Both the position numbers and the translations under genes were made by a program. From Gautieria morchelliformis (Eukaryota > Basidiomycota > Agaricomycetes > Gomphales > Gomphaceae), in the NCBI GenBank assembly GCA_015179125.1, contig WHVA01000075.1:1-64000 (forward strand): a DNA stretch of 64,000 bases, read 5' to 3'. Numbering within the stretch: the stretch's first letter is position 1; every line of letters begins with the position of its first letter. Below, one piece after another: positions 22,162-34,578 of this stretch. Below the pieces are notes generated by a model. That model was given only the letters and a program-made list of their open reading frames with translations, was not told the DNA's origin and did no database searches.

Positions 22162-22628
22162 GCTCCTCAAACGGATGTCAAAGCAGCTTTATCTTGCCCG
22201 ACTCAACCAAGCGTCGGAACGCATGTGGCGTTAATTTCCTGAGATGCATAGATTTCGGTCCCCTGGTGCAGCCTGCGACACAGTTTCCTTCTCATACACT
22301 GTTGCCTTTCACAAATAATTGGACGGTATTACTATCGGAGGCTCGCAGCTTATTCAACTGAGCAGGCGAAGCGTACGACACCAGTCTGTGCTGCAACGTG
22401 TCAGACTAATGCTGGGAACTCCGCTTGTCAATCCTCTCTCTTCTCTTCCTCAGAGTCTCAGATCACTGCTTCCATCAACTTGTACTTTTGCTGCGGCATA
22501 CCTTCTCCAAGTATATTCTCTCGCTCCCACCTGACAGAGAGTTTGGAAGGCAAACTCGATATTTATCCGACATGTGACTGCTGATGCGATAGGTCGGAGA
22601 TACGCCGACGAATCTTAATCATTATCAA
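22162..22628. other. 3' flank of K1, no gene seen
   Basis: No supported reading frame. It joins the sequence resuming at 31999, because LINE D was inserted here. Confidence 0.5.
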
Positions 22629-22638
22629 GTACGGACTG
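22629..22638. repeat. Target-site duplication of LINE D (left)
   Basis: GTACGGACTG occurs here and again at 31989-31998 right after the A-rich tail of LINE D. Confidence 0.85.
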
Positions 22639-22787
22639 GGCGAGTTTTCTCACGCTTACCACCACACCCAAAACGCCGAAAACTCTTTTCCCGGCCAAAC
22701 GCACTATACTCACACCCAATCGGTGTATCACTGACAACAGTCAGTGATAGCATCCAGGTTCTACAAAAAGGAGCGACCCAAAAATCG

Positions 22788-24556
22788 ATGCCATCGAGCG
22801 TCGAACCTCAAATGCCGGCCACGTCACAGGGCCGCACAAGAGCTAGCAACACACAGCAGCCTAGCACTAAAACTAGAACAGAACTATTAGCAGAGCAGAA
22901 TGTGTCGGTACGAACCAGAGAGCAAGCGAGGCAATACCTCGATAGGTACGGATACCTTGCAATGGACGACCCCCTATCGACGGAACAACTCAGCTACACC
23001 CTACTGTCCCTAGCGCACAATGCAAGTGGGAAAACCATGCAGGAAGGCACCAGAGCGGCAGTGATACTCATGCTAGAGGAAGCAGCGAAGGCGGTGGGGG
23101 CAGCGGTCAAGCAGCACGTCGAACGGAGTCTCGAGGCCATCCTCAGCAAGGTGGAAGTAGCGATAGACGATGCCAGAACGGCAATGGAGATTGCGAAAGA
23201 GACGGCTGGCGACGCCAGCAACCTAGTGGAGCACCTAAACAACATGGGGAGGTTGAGAGAACAGGAAACAGGAGGCGGACTAGGGAACGCGACATACGCG
23301 GCCGCACTCAAGGGTAACGTACCTCTGTCACATCCTAATAACCTAGCGAAGGCGAAAGCGAGAGCAAAGCAGATACTGATAGATATAGACCCGCAGGGGG
23401 AACAGAACACACTTAGCCAGCTAACGGAGCGAGAGCTGGTCGCCAAAGCGAACGAAGCCGTCGCTAACCTGGAAGAGAATCATGACTCTCCCGACATAGC
23501 CTTCATTGGGGCCAAAAAACTAGTGAACAGCGGGATCGTGTTTGACCTAGAAACGGAGGAAGCAGCGAAGTGGATCCAACAAAACAAAGAAGGCTTTCTC
23601 AGCAAATTCAGCGGCATGGCCACAATAAAGGACAGAGCCCTCGCGGTAATAGTGGAATACGTGCCTTTGGGCCACGCGCCTGACGCGCTAGCAGAGATGA
23701 AAAAAATCGAGTGAGATTCGAAGCTACCCACCGGATCCCTCCTCTCGACCCGGTGGATAAAACCCACACACAGAAGGATGCCGGGCCAAAATTCAGCCCA
23801 CATCATAGCAAAGTTTGCAACCGCCGAAGCCGCAAACCAGAGCATCAGGTATGGATTGATCATCGCTGGCAAGAGAACGTGGGCTAGAAGGATGAAAAGG
23901 GAGCCACGCCGTTGCTTGAAGTGCCAAAGATACAACGCGAGGCACATAGCAGCGGAGTGCAACGGCCAGGAGACGTGCGGAACGTGCGGGATGGAACACA
24001 GAACGGCAGAGTGCGAGGAGATTGACCCGAAAAAATTTAAATGTGCGAACTGCAACGAGCATGGGCACGCCTCGTGGGATAGAACGTGCCCGATATTCAG
24101 GGCAGCGTGCATGGCAACCGAGAAGAGTGATCCCGAACACACATACAGGTTCTTTCTGAACGAGAGCCCGTGGATGTGGGAGCAACAGGGAGCGGCGGAG
24201 GATGTAGAGGACGTTGGAGACACACACAGGAAGGCCAGCACTGGAGAAGACAGGAGGGGGGAGCAGACGGGGCGAGGGTCCCTCTTGAACAACGAACGTA
24301 CCACGAGGACCAGGAGAGATCGCAACACAGAGAAGACGGCCCCCAAAACAGGGGAATGTCGGAATATAGAAGGAGTGCGCCGGGGGACAAGAGAGGAGCA
24401 AACCCACAAGTGGGGCACAGGGACCCAGGGTGGCAGAGATGGGAACCCGGAGGAGGCAGGCAGAGTAGGATGGACAATTACGGAATCGGAAGCAGCCACG
24501 AGATGACACAAGGGAGAGACAGAAACACAGACGATAATGATCCACACCGGGGATGA
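22788..24556 (+). pseudogene. LINE D ORF1, gag-like zinc-knuckle protein (broken)
   Basis: ATG at 22788 (MPSSVEPQMPATSQGRTR). The order matches copy A: Ser/Thr-rich start, helical region (SVRTREQARQYLDRYGY), ATYAAALKGNVPLSHPNNLA, then a TGA at 23714 where copies A and B have Arg. The frame then continues through SAHIIAKFATAEAANQSI and the knuckles CLKCQRYNARHIAAEC, CGTCGMEHRTAEC and CANCNEHGHASWDRTC. A further shift somewhere between 24170 and 24400 is needed to reach the proper C-terminus (GHRDPGW...), which stops with TGA at 24556, overlapping the ORF2 start as ATGA. Confidence 0.85.
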
Positions 24557-27281
24557 GTGAAAACAATTCACAGATCGCAAAACTAAGGGTTAGACAACAG
24601 AACGCCAACAAATCATTGACCGTGACATCGGAAATACTAGCTAAGTGCTCACCAGACCATTATGACATTCTTGCCATACAAGAACCACATATTGACTTCC
24701 TAGGTAACGCCAGAGCCACTCCCAGCTGGTACTTGGTATACCTGGAAACCCACTTTCGAGACAAAGAGAGACGGACGAGATCGATGATACTGGTGAGCAA
24801 GAAAATCGTGACAGGCAGGTGGAGAGCGGTAGAAATGGGAACGCCGGATGTCATGGCGATAAAAGTCAAAACAAACATGGGTGATGTGCTCATTATAAAT
24901 ATCTACGCCGATTGTACACAATCTGACAGCATAAGAGCCGTACAGGAATATGTCCAAAAAAGTGCAGTGGAAGAAAGAGAACATGGACGAGAAGCAGCTG
25001 GCATGGTCTGGCTGGGCGACTTCAACAGGCACCATCCGATGTGGGATGAGCTACGAAACTTGCACCTGTTCACCAGAGCCAACTTAGATGAGGCGCAAAT
25101 ACTGTTAGATGTGATCGCAGACCACGATTTACACATGGCATTACCCAAGGATACGCCCACACTCAAAGCAATGGCGACTGGAAACTACACTCGCACAGAT
25201 AACGTCTTCATCTCTTCCTCATTGATAGAAAGCTTAGTTAGTTGCAGAACAGTGCCGGAAGACTTACCCCCCAAGAGCGACCATTTCCCACTCGACACCA
25301 CAATTGACGTAACCATCATGCAAAAACCGCAGACACCCAAACCGAACTATAGACAGGTCGACTGGAAGGGATACGGTGAGCAACTCAAAACGAGGCTCGG
25401 AGAGGCAATCCGCGAACCAACACCTACCACCCCCCAGCAATTCCACCACCTCCTGCACGTGTTAACAGAGGCCATAATGACCACCACTGAGGAACTGGTA
25501 CCGAAAAGCAATCCGTCACCCTATGCAAAGCGATGGTGGTCATTACAGCTAACACGCACCAGAGTGGAAACCAGACAGCTGGGCAGAAAAACATATGCCA
25601 GACACAGTGAACCAGCTGACGCTGTGCATGACACGTACAGAACCGCAAGAAACAAGTACGCGGAAGCCATCGAGAAATCAAAAAAAGATCACTGGAACGA
25701 TTTCCTCGAAGGCATAGACCAGAGAACGATTTGGACAGCGCACAGGTATGCCTCAGCAGAGGCAGCTGATGGGGGGCGGGTGCGCATCCCGACACTGACA
25801 ACGATGCAACCAAATGGGGCGCGACTGATTGCAGAGACAAACGATCGGAAAGCCAACCTAGTCTTCGATACATTCTTTCCAAAGCCAAGTGCCAACGCCG
25901 AGGGAATCCCGCCAGAATACGAGTACCCGACCCCGGCCTTCAAGTACAAGCCAATATCCGACACACAGATACGCAGAGCAGTGAACAAGCTCAACCCGTT
26001 CAAAGCTCCGGGGGAGAATGGTATTCCAAATGTACTCATCAAACAGTGTATTGACGTGCTCCTGCCATACATAGGACCCCTCTACTGAGCCACGTTCGAG
26101 CTCAAGACCTACCCGGCCAAGTGGAGGGACTCGATCACGAGGGTCCTCCGCAAACCAGGCAAAGCCGACTACACGGTGCCTGGCACGTACAGGCCTATAG
26201 CGTTGCTGACACTGGGCAAAGTATTATCAGCGTGCGTGGCGGAGGATCTGGTCAAGATGACCGAGAAACACTGATTGCTGCCCGACAATCATTTTGGCTG
26301 CAGGCCGGGACGTACGACCACGGACGCGGTGCACTACGTGGTGGCAGAGGCGAAGGACGCTTGGAGGAGAGGGAAAGTGATGGGAGTATTGTACCTGGAC
26401 ATCAAGGGGCCTTCCCAAGCATCATGCTGGACAGACTCACTCACAACATGCGCAGGCGAGGGGTACCGATTGAGTACACGGAATGGATATGCAGAAAAGT
26501 TCAAAATAGACTCACGACAGTCAGTTTTGATGACCACACGGCTGCGACCAGACCGATAGGGCGTGGGATGGATCAGGGGTGCCCCTTGTCCGCAATCGCC
26601 TTCCAATACTACAATGGAGACCTGCTAGACATAGCACAGAGAAAGAAAGGAGAAAACAGCATAGGTTTCGTGGATGACACGACTATCACAGCGGAAGGTG
26701 CCAACTTCGAGGAAGCCTTTAATAAGCTTTCCGATATAATGACCAGGCCAGACAGGGCATGCAGCTGGGCCGCGAAGCACGAATGCCAGTTCGCAATGGA
26801 CAAGTTCGGGCTAATGGGGTTGAGCAGACGCAGGGAGAAGGACCCCACGAAAACGAGCAAAACCAGACCGCTGACCAGGCCACCGATAAGAATAGGGCAA
26901 CACTGCATAGATCCTACGACGACGCACAAACTTCTAGGAGTGATTATAGACCAAGAACTCAGGTTCAAGGAACATACAAATTACGCGCTAAAGAAGGGCG
27001 AAGCGTACATTGGTCAATACAGAAGATTAGCAAGGCCAACCAAAGGAATCACAGCTAAGCACATGAGACCTTATTATCTTACCATGGCAGTGCCAAAACT
27101 GCTATATGCCGCTGATGTGTTTCTTGTACCAGCAAGTGAACAGGGCAAAGGGACCAATGGGAAAATAAACAAGCTAGCACGGATACAAAGACAAGCGGCA
27201 CTGGACATCACCGGAGCCCTCAGAACCACGGCCACGGACACGGTTGAAGCGCATGCTAACCTCATGCCGTTCCCACTGCTA

Positions 27282-27305
27282 CAGTCGCGGACAACCAAAG
27301 TCCAC
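27282..27305 (+). repeat. Left terminal inverted repeat
   Basis: 24 bp starting CAGTCGCGGACA, the exact reverse complement of 30436-30459. Confidence 0.95.
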
Positions 27306-27501
27306 CAACTTAGTAGCCGGTGACTGAGAGATTTGGGGGGTAATCTGACTTCAGATTCGGACTCAGGAATGCAAAATACGTCGAAAAACACTCCTTTGGA
27401 ATTTTTCCCACGAGGATTTCGGCCGGCCAAATTTTTGGACAAAAATTTCAAAAATTTAACATATAAAGGGTCATTTATTCGGTGTCTAAAGTAGGTACGT
27501 G

Positions 27502-30134
27502 TCAGTTGCGGCTGACAATTGCATCAAGATGCATCATAGCACTGCGTGAGACTGTACGATGGCCCTTTTGTTTTCTAACGGCCCATGCTGCTGCCTGCCC
27601 TGTCAGGCCAATCCTGTAAGCACTCATGAACCACCAGGCTCTGTTGATAAAACGTCGGATGACATCCACCGGGCAAGCATTGAGAGCAGCAAATGCTGCT
27701 TTTTTGGCATCATCGAAGGTTCTCTTGGGCACTTGCCGATATCTGTACTTCACCCACCCCCAATACTTAGACAATGTGAATAAGTTGACAAATTACCAAT
27801 TGAAGTAAAAGTAAATATTACCATTTCAATGGGATTGAGTTCACAGTGGAACTTTGGGAGGAATATGCATTCATACCCAGCCTCTTTTATGAGTGTTTCA
27901 AGCATAGACACCTGGTTTACAAAGTCATCTTGCTGGCTAAGCAGTCGAGCCATGCAGCACCATTGACTCTCGAATGGACAGACAGGGGAACACTTTGCCT
28001 TGAGACCTTTAATATTAAACCCACGTTCTGTAAGAGTCTGTTCCAGGCCCTTCTGTTGGCCATCATCAGTGGTCATTCTCTGTACTTTGCCACGGAGTTC
28101 AGGTGTGGGATTGTTGTGTGGAATAATTGTATCCTTCTGATGCCGTTGCTTGCCACCATTGCTTTTATTCATTTCAAATGCCTTGAGTGCATCTGGTGGC
28201 AGCGCCGCATGTGCAGATGACCGATCAAATATAAAAAGGGCTTGACAGCCAGGGTGTGCCGCTTCGAATGTTGGAATTGCTGAAGATTTCACTTGCTCAA
28301 TGAGTTGAGCACAATCCCAGTATGGATCTGCATTTGAACCGGGAAAGATGACCTTGCGTGCACTGGAGGAAATGCTGCCATCATCATTGAAAGAAACCAA
28401 CCGTCCATTCACCTCCTCTATGAAGTCTGAGATGTGAATCAGCCGACCATTTCCTTTTTTCTGGAGGATTTGTTCACCCTTCTGTAGCCTGACATGGTTG
28501 ATTAGATTCAAGTATAAGAATTAAATATACATACATACCAGGCAGAACCTTTGAAGTCATTTTGTTGACAGCAGCTCTCATCGTGAAACTCAGCAATGAG
28601 AAGCCTTTCACCTGGCTGAAGTTTGGGTTCAACTCGCTTCAGCTCAGGCCCCTCAAATTTAATCATCCGTTGTTCATATTTCTCCATCATTGGGAGAAAA
28701 ACCTCATTCCGATACTTGACAACGTCAGCCCTCTCATGGCCATCCATATACACCCCTTTTCGCAAGATGGTGCGTGTCCAGCCAAGCTTCACCAACCACC
28801 TCCGTGCAGTCCTCTCACAGAGTGGTTTCTTCAAGGTAATATTCAGGGAGGGGAGAATATGTGAGTTGAGGGCATGGCAGAAGAGCTGAGGGGTGATTGA
28901 GCCAATGCGCTGTTCTGTAAGCCATGTTCTCGCTGCAACTTTGACAGCTTCATCTTTTAATAGAGACCGTGAGTTCTTGCTGCCACCCCTGGATTCAATA
29001 GGGAGCTGCTCAAATACTTGATAATGGCGTGCAAGACCTCTGATACAGCGTGCAAAATGTTCACTGGATCCACCCTGCTTTTCATGCCACTGTGCTGCAA
29101 CCTCCCTGCTTGAAGTGATCCAGCCATGACCCTTCAACCGAAGCGTCGCAAAATTACGAAGGATCATTAGCTGGTTGATGTCCTTCAGTGGCATATGTGC
29201 ATGCTTTTTTTCAAATCATCTTTGACTTGATCTCGCAAGTCCTTCCAGCCACGAATATTCACCAATGGCCTCACCATGTCTGTAACCTCATCTTCCCATG
29301 GCTCTTCTTCTCCAGCTGTGTCCCTTTCACCTCCTTCTTCACCTCCTTCTCCAGCTGTGTCCCCTTCACCTCCTTCTCCACCAGCGTCCCCTCCTTCTTC
29401 AGCCTCACCATCACTGCCACTTCCATCCTCTGTGCTTCTCTCCTTTCGCTTTCGAGATGTTGCAATAGGAGTAAGGTCTTCAAAGGAAAGTGGTGGAGGA
29501 GTAAGGGACTCTTGGTGAATCTGGATAGGAGCCGTGGCAGGTGCTTCAGAGCGGTCCACAACAGGCAGGCACGTCACATAAGTATCAAGAGTTTGCTGAC
29601 CCTCTAACATGGAACGATAACGACGCCGAGTGCGTTCTGATTTACTGCCGACATCTGGGCCTTTGACATATTGGTTGGGACGAGCTGCGCAACAAAGGTT
29701 GGCCTATTTTTGAGTGTGGCAGAAACTTATAACTCACCTTTTTTATCCATCAATCGCTTCATCCTCTTTCTCTTCGACGCTTCTGGCATCCAATCCTCAT
29801 CACTCGGATCATCACCATTTTCCACGGCAAATTTCAGGAGTCTCGCATGCAAAACATCCTCCTCCTCCCCCAAACCCAGCCATCCAGTGTCAGAATCCAC
29901 TGACCCGTCGTCTTCGTCGTTCGACTCCTCCGATTCCTCCCAGTTTGGCCGCAAACTGTCGTTCTGGTGAGGTTCCCAGGCTGGGTCATCTTCCTCTGTG
30001 CTGCTGGGATCAGTAGAAAGAGCAGCTGCTGAATGAAGCAGGGACACCTGGGAGGGTGCATCCACAGATGAGACAACATGCTGGGCTTGGTTTCGAAGCC
30101 CAGCGATATTACATTTTTGTTTCTTGCCTCGCAT
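27502..30134 (-). pseudogene. DDE transposase of the Tc1/mariner-like element
   Basis: Minus-strand gene with ATG at 30134 (MRGKKQKCNIAG). The N-terminal part is acidic (EEDDPAWEP, Glu/Gly repeats near 29310-29400) with basic patches. The DNA-binding region has ERTARRWLVKLGWT and YMDGHERADVVKYR. The catalytic triad is likely the aspartate of AEFHDESC, the aspartate of LFIFDRSSAHAAL and the glutamate of HCELNPIEM. A cysteine cluster (CSPVCPF...CC) lies before the last acid, as in other basidiomycete members. Introns: 27766-27821 (after NPIEM), 28489-28538 (inside KGSAW/LQKGE) and a GTGAGT intron near 29697-29730. One base is missing or extra in an A7 run near 29200, between KDDLKK and MPLKDINQ. 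It may thus be inactive, although this is the only sure lesion. Confidence 0.82.
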
Positions 30135-30435
30135 GCGTCAAGCTGGCCAAATCACGTGAGTATGTTATGTAATATTAAAATAATTATTTCGCCTGAATCT
30201 GTCGTGGATTTTTTTTTATTTCTTCAGAATCAGATTCAGCTTGAAGAAAGCTATCGATTCCGCCATTTTCTATATTTTTAGCTATTTTTTTTGGTGTCCG
30301 GCCAAATTTTCAAATAGCACATTCTGAGAAATCGGCTCGTGGAAACCTGCCCTTAAGGACCTAAATAGACTCTATCTAGGCTTAAAAATGATATTCTAAC
30401 GCAGGTGGGGTGCCCATAACCGGTTCATTTTTTTA

Positions 30436-30459
30436 GTGGACTTTGGTTGTCCGCGACTG
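30436..30459 (-). repeat. Right terminal inverted repeat
   Basis: 24 bp ending GTCCGCGACTG, the exact reverse complement of 27282-27305, followed by TA. Confidence 0.95.
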
Positions 30460-31988
30460 TAGTAGCCAAGCTGATACATAGAGCAGCGGTAAGACTCACT
30501 TGTCTACCTGACGATCACCCACTCGCTGCAAAAGTAAAGAGAACAGCCAGAAGATACGTACAGCGACACCGATCACCTCTCCACGAGATTCTGCACGCTT
30601 ACAAGCTGATCCCAGACAAGATGGAAACGATCCAAACTGTGGTATTCGGACCCAAGTGGGACCCGGCCTTCAGCACACGAATCCCACACGACAAAGAGCA
30701 AGTGATTGAACAGATAGAATCAGAAGAGGCGGAGGTGATAGTCTTTTCTGACGGCTCATGTCTGGAAGGCGGGATAGGAGCTGCGGCGGTACTGTACAAG
30801 AATGGGAGGGAACTCAAATTGGTGCGCTTACACTTGGGGTCAGAAAGCGAGCACACGGTATTTGAGGCTGAGTTAGCGGGAGCGGCAATGGTGGCCAAGA
30901 TGTTGCGCGCAGAGAGGAGCGACAGATACGTGATAGCCCTAGACAGCCAGGCGGCGATCCGGACGACCAGAAGAGAAAGCGCCATACCTGGGCAATACTT
31001 GGTCAACGCGGTACACAGGCAGGTTCAGAAAGTTGTCGAACAGCAGGCGGGAGCGAAGGTGGTGATGAGGTGGGTACCAGGACACGAGGGGGTAATAGCA
31101 GAAGCGAAGAAGGCTGCAAAAGGAGCAACCAGCAGTGGGAGGGAAATACCAATGGAGTGTCATGGACCTCTACCGATAAGCAGGGCGGCCGAGATGCAGA
31201 GGCACAATGCGAAGCTGAAACAGCAAGCACGGACAGCATTTGCTAAGTCACCAAGAGCACAATTCGTGCTTGAAATTGACCCTTCTATGCCATCTGCAGC
31301 GTTCTTGAAAATGACTAGGGACATGCCGCGCAAGCATGTGAGCCTACTCACGCAGCTCAGGACAGGTCACATAGCCTTGAACAAACACATGCACAAGATA
31401 GGCAAAGTAGACTCACCGTTGTGCCCCACGTGCCGAAACGCGCCAGAGACCGTACACCATTACTTGTTTCGATGCCCAACATACAGCAGGCCCAGGAGGA
31501 AACTGGAGAAGAGTCTCAGAAGAGGGGCTAAATAGGTCAAAACTCTACTAGGCGGACACAAAGCAATGAGCTACTTGTTCAGATACATACACGAGACGGG
31601 GAGGTTTGAGAAATCGCACGGAAATATGACGCTCCCCGAAGGAGCGAAGGAGGGGAACAGAAGATGAGGCAGGACAGGCAGCGGAACCACAATGAGATGA
31701 CACAGTTCGAGAAGACACACGGAAGCACAGCACCTTCCAGAGAACTCGAGAGAGCAGCAGAGCACGAGATGGGACGGACAGAGGAATCACGGTCTCGAGA
31801 ACTCACACACCCCGCCCATAACAGGCATGGACACACCCAGGGCTACGCCCGCGAGGTACAAGTGGAGATAGAGACCTAGAGGCGAGAAGGAAGCTATATG
31901 GGACGAAACATGTATACACCGTCTTACATAGGGCGCGGCCCCAAAAGACGATAAATTGGATAATAATAATAATAAAAAAATAAAAAAG

Positions 31989-31998
31989 GTACGGACTG
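31989..31998. repeat. Target-site duplication of LINE D (right)
   Basis: GTACGGACTG, the same as 22629-22638, right after the A-rich tail. Confidence 0.85.
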
Positions 31999-32330
31999 AG
32001 GAATGTCGCCGAGCGACAAGGGAAACTTGCCAACGGTAGACTGAGACAACTCGCCGTGCACCCCCTGTCACTCCGACCCTTCTTTAATTCAGCCAATGGT
32101 GCTGCTAGTAATGATATCTACCCTTTGTTCAGCCCTTCATGATGCCTGGACAGACATGGTATCTACGCCTGCTATTAATACTCATCCACTCTCTCCACCT
32201 TATTATAATCTGCGGGTGCAACTAATGCAATGTACCCTGTTAATCCTTGCTTGTTTGTGCGCACTCAACCTCAAAATGAAATGTTTAAGTAGGAGGAAGG
32301 ACTTTCAATTAAGACGTTGACAAAACTGGC
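31999..32330. other. Spacer between LINE D and kinase K2, no gene seen
   Basis: No supported gene. Its right end (32320-32410), read on the minus strand, matches the 3' flank of kinase K4 (63415-63500), so the transcribed region of K2 may reach here. Confidence 0.45.
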
Positions 32331-32415
32331 TTTATAGAAACCTCAGACACCAGAAAAGCGTGACAGTGGTCTCTTTACATTACATCCTGAGATAAGGCTG
32401 CATTGACATGCGAAG

Positions 32416-33002
32416 AGTTTCAGGGGATTAGGTAATTTATAAATTTTCCCAGTTGCCTTCAAATTTAATCGACGCTGGCTTCCTTGGCGCCAGCCATCCA
32501 GCTTGATCCAGCTCTGCCAACTCCTCGCCGAAAGGCACATCAATTTGCAAACGGGAGCGGAACCAGTCCCGGGTACGTAGTTTCATTCTGAGTGCTGAAA
32601 ATACTTCAGTTATACTGATCAAAGGCACCCAACGGTCAATGGTGTGCGCTCGTGTTATCTCAGGAAAAGTCCTACCTTGCCATGTCCTCCAAGGCAACCT
32701 CCGTCCGCTCAGAAGGTGGTCCGAAAGTCCTACACAGAGCAAAATCAAGCAGGATGACATTACAGTCCTGGTTTGAAGGGTTATGGTGAATGATCAGATT
32801 ATCTCCTTTTATATCGTTATGAACAACACCACACCCATGCATATCGTGTAATGCCGTAGCAACTGCATCTGCCTAAGATGTAAACCTATCAGTACAAAGC
32901 AGATGAAGGAAACAAAATCTTTGCACGGTTCAATACACCACCTTCGTCTAGTCCAAGTTCACTTGGGGTCGCCATGGATGCCGTGGGGCCCTCGATCACC
33001 TC
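32416..33002. repeat. Tandem duplication of the 3' end of K2, distal copy
   Basis: This 587-bp segment repeats 33003-33589 almost exactly. It duplicates the end of exon 3 to the stop of the kinase gene (minus strand), giving an orphan second C-terminus. Differences are few, for example CGAAAGGCACATC here and CGAACGGCACATT in the proximal copy. Confidence 0.92.
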
Positions 33003-33589
33003 AGTTTCAGGGGATTAGGTAATTTATAAATTTTCCCAGTTGCCTTCAAATTTAATCGACGCTGGCTTCCTTGGCGCCAGCCATCCAGCTTGATCCAGCT
33101 CTGCCAACTCCTCGCCGAACGGCACATTCATTTGCAGACGTGAGCGGAACCAGTCCCGGGTACGTAGTTTCATTCCGAGTGCTGAAAATACTTCAGTTAT
33201 ACTGATTAAAGGCACCCAACGGTCAATGGTGTGCGCTCGTGTTATCTCAGGAAAAGCCCTACCTTGCCATGTCCTCCAAGGCAACCTCCGTCCGCTCGGA
33301 AGGTGGTCCGAAAGTCCTACACAGAGCAAAATCAAGCAGGATGACATTACAGTCCTGGTTTGAAGGGTTATGGTGAATGATCAGATTATCTCCTTTTATA
33401 TCGTTATGAACAACACCACACCCATGCATATCGTGTAATGCCGTAGCAACTGCATCTGCCTAAGATGTAAACCTATCAGTACAAAGCAGATGAAGGAAAC
33501 AAAATCTTTGCACGGTTCAATACACCACCTTCGTCTAGTCCAAGTTCACTTGGGGTCGCCATGGATGCCGTGGGGCCCTCGATCACCTC
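33003..33589. repeat. Tandem duplication of the 3' end of K2, proximal copy
   Basis: Copy contiguous with the K2 5' exons. Both copies share the same 2-base loss at the exon 3/intron 3 border, so that loss is older than the duplication. Confidence 0.92.
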
Positions 33590-34315
33590 CATAATATATC
33601 CAAATGTCGCCTCTCCATTCGGAAGTAGGCACTGCTGCGATATGTGAGCCTGCCCCAGAAGATGAGACGGCAAATACCTTGCAAAAGCCATATGACCAAG
33701 GGACACTGCAGCCTGTGAAAGCATCGATCGAGTCATACTGCTGTAGCACATAGCCCAGAGGGTGAAGAACTTGCCCTGCAGAGCTCTCATGCGATCATAT
33801 GCCCAAGCTTCATTAGCAGTTAATCGTGCACCAGGAAACCACTCAGCATAATCTAAATCACCCCATATATCTGCAATACTAGACCCAATTTTTAAATAGC
33901 TTTCTTGAAACAATTTGATAATCACTGGTACGGGTGCCACGTCGGGGAAATTTTGTGAGGTCATAAAACCCTTCCAGACTTGAGACCACTTGCCGTCTCC
34001 GCCTTGAATGCGAGCTTGCAAAACTAGTAAGGGCATGGTGACGTTATACCCAGTGCACTGCCGGACAAGTCGAGGGAGCTCGCGGGTTCCAGGAGACGGA
34101 TGACCATGATAAGACCCCATGTAGTTCGTTATGGTAAGAACATGACCAGGATGAATGGGAGCTTCGAAGGATGCTTTCTTGTAAGCGCGCAGCCTGGCCC
34201 AAAAAGTCTCCAGATCCTCCTGTGTTTGTGGGCATTTGAAGTAGAAAAACCCGCTCTCGATGTTCACAGGTGGTGCTTGGGGCCATGTATCTTGTTCCGT
34301 TACCGCGTATTGCAA
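33024..34315 (-). pseudogene. Kinase K2 (frameshifted member of the K family)
   Basis: Minus strand. Exon 1 (ending at 33775) has APPVNIESGFFYFKCPQ, the loop QGGDGKWSQVWKG, the lysine in VPVIIKLFQESY and NEAWAYDRMRAL. Intron 1 starts with GC (GCAAGTTC) as in K1. Later exons give LLPNGEATFGYIMEVIEG, the catalytic loop VVHNDIKGDNLIIH and LLDFAL, and the tail SALGMKLRTRDWFRSRL to NWENL. At the exon 3 border, AACCTTGTAC of the other copies is AACCGTGC here, losing two bases and the frame. No in-frame ATG exists before VNIESG; only a TTG at 34315. It sits downstream of X2 in the same direction, with LINE B inserted between them. Confidence 0.75.
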
Positions 34316-34339
34316 TAGAGCTCAAAGGCGGCTCAGACG

Positions 34340-34351
34340 GCCGGCCGCCTT
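34340..34351. repeat. Target-site duplication of LINE B (left)
   Basis: GCCGGCCGCCTT, repeated at 48315-48326. The uninterrupted site survives at 59403-59414 in unit 4. Confidence 0.9.
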
Positions 34352-34578
34352 TTTTATTTATTTTTTATTTTATATCCAATTTTATGTCTTTTGGGGCAAG
34401 GCCCTATGTAAGACAAATTTTCTACAAAGCCCCGGTCTACAGGATTGCTCTTTCTGCCCTTTCTGCCTCTATCTCCGCTTGTGCTCTGCGGGCGAAGCCC
34501 CGAGCTTGTCCATGCCTTTGGTTGGCGAGGTTTTCTAATTCATCACGCCCCTCCCTGCCTGCCCCCCAGTTCTACCTT

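Larger units (their letters stand above)
27282..30459 (-). mobile_element. Tc1/mariner-superfamily transposon in LINE D
   Basis: Perfect 24-bp terminal inverted repeats (27282-27305 and 30436-30459) begin CAGTCGCGGACA. TA lies directly outside each end (27280-27281 and 30460-30461), which is the target duplication of the IS630-Tc1-mariner superfamily. The 3178-bp body holds one transposase gene on the minus strand. Excision restores the LINE D ORF2 frame near 27280/30462 apart from one TA copy. Confidence 0.92.
24553..31667 (+). pseudogene. LINE D ORF2: endonuclease, RT, RNase H (broken and interrupted)
   Basis: ATG at 24553 starts the endonuclease (IQEPHIDFLGNARAT, GDFNRHHPMWDE, SDHFPLDTTIDV). 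TGA at 26086 replaces the CGA of copy A. RT blocks follow: FGCRPGRTTTDA, a frame break around 26410, then MDQGCPLSAIAFQYYNGDL and the active box FVDDTTI. The Tc1/mariner-like element at 27282-30459 interrupts the RT/RNase H linker. The frame resumes at 30462 with AKLIHRAAVRL and RNase H (FSDGSC, FEAELAGA, LDSQAA). The GNExAD motif is deleted (GHEGV runs directly into IAEAKKA), so RNase H would be inactive. A late CPTC...H...C motif precedes a TAG near 31533 and the final stop at 31667. Confidence 0.88.
22639..31988 (+). mobile_element. LINE copy D (Tad1-like), split by a DNA transposon
   Basis: Same element as copies A and B but on the plus strand. The leader begins with the shared ACGCTTACCACCAC. 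ORF1 is at 22788-24556, ORF2 at 24553-31667, then a 3' UTR and an A-rich tail (AATAAT repeats and A runs) ending at 31987. A 10-bp target duplication flanks it. Without the 3178-bp transposon at 27282-30459 the body is about 6.17 kb. Several stops and frame breaks disable both genes. Confidence 0.92.

Noticed and set aside
23793..24611. Long minus-strand frame opposite LINE D ORF1
   Set aside because: Cys- and Ser-rich antisense shadow of the zinc-knuckle coding region.
29276..29518. Ser/Pro repeat protein on the plus strand
   Set aside because: Antisense of the Glu/Gly-rich repeat in the transposase N-terminus.
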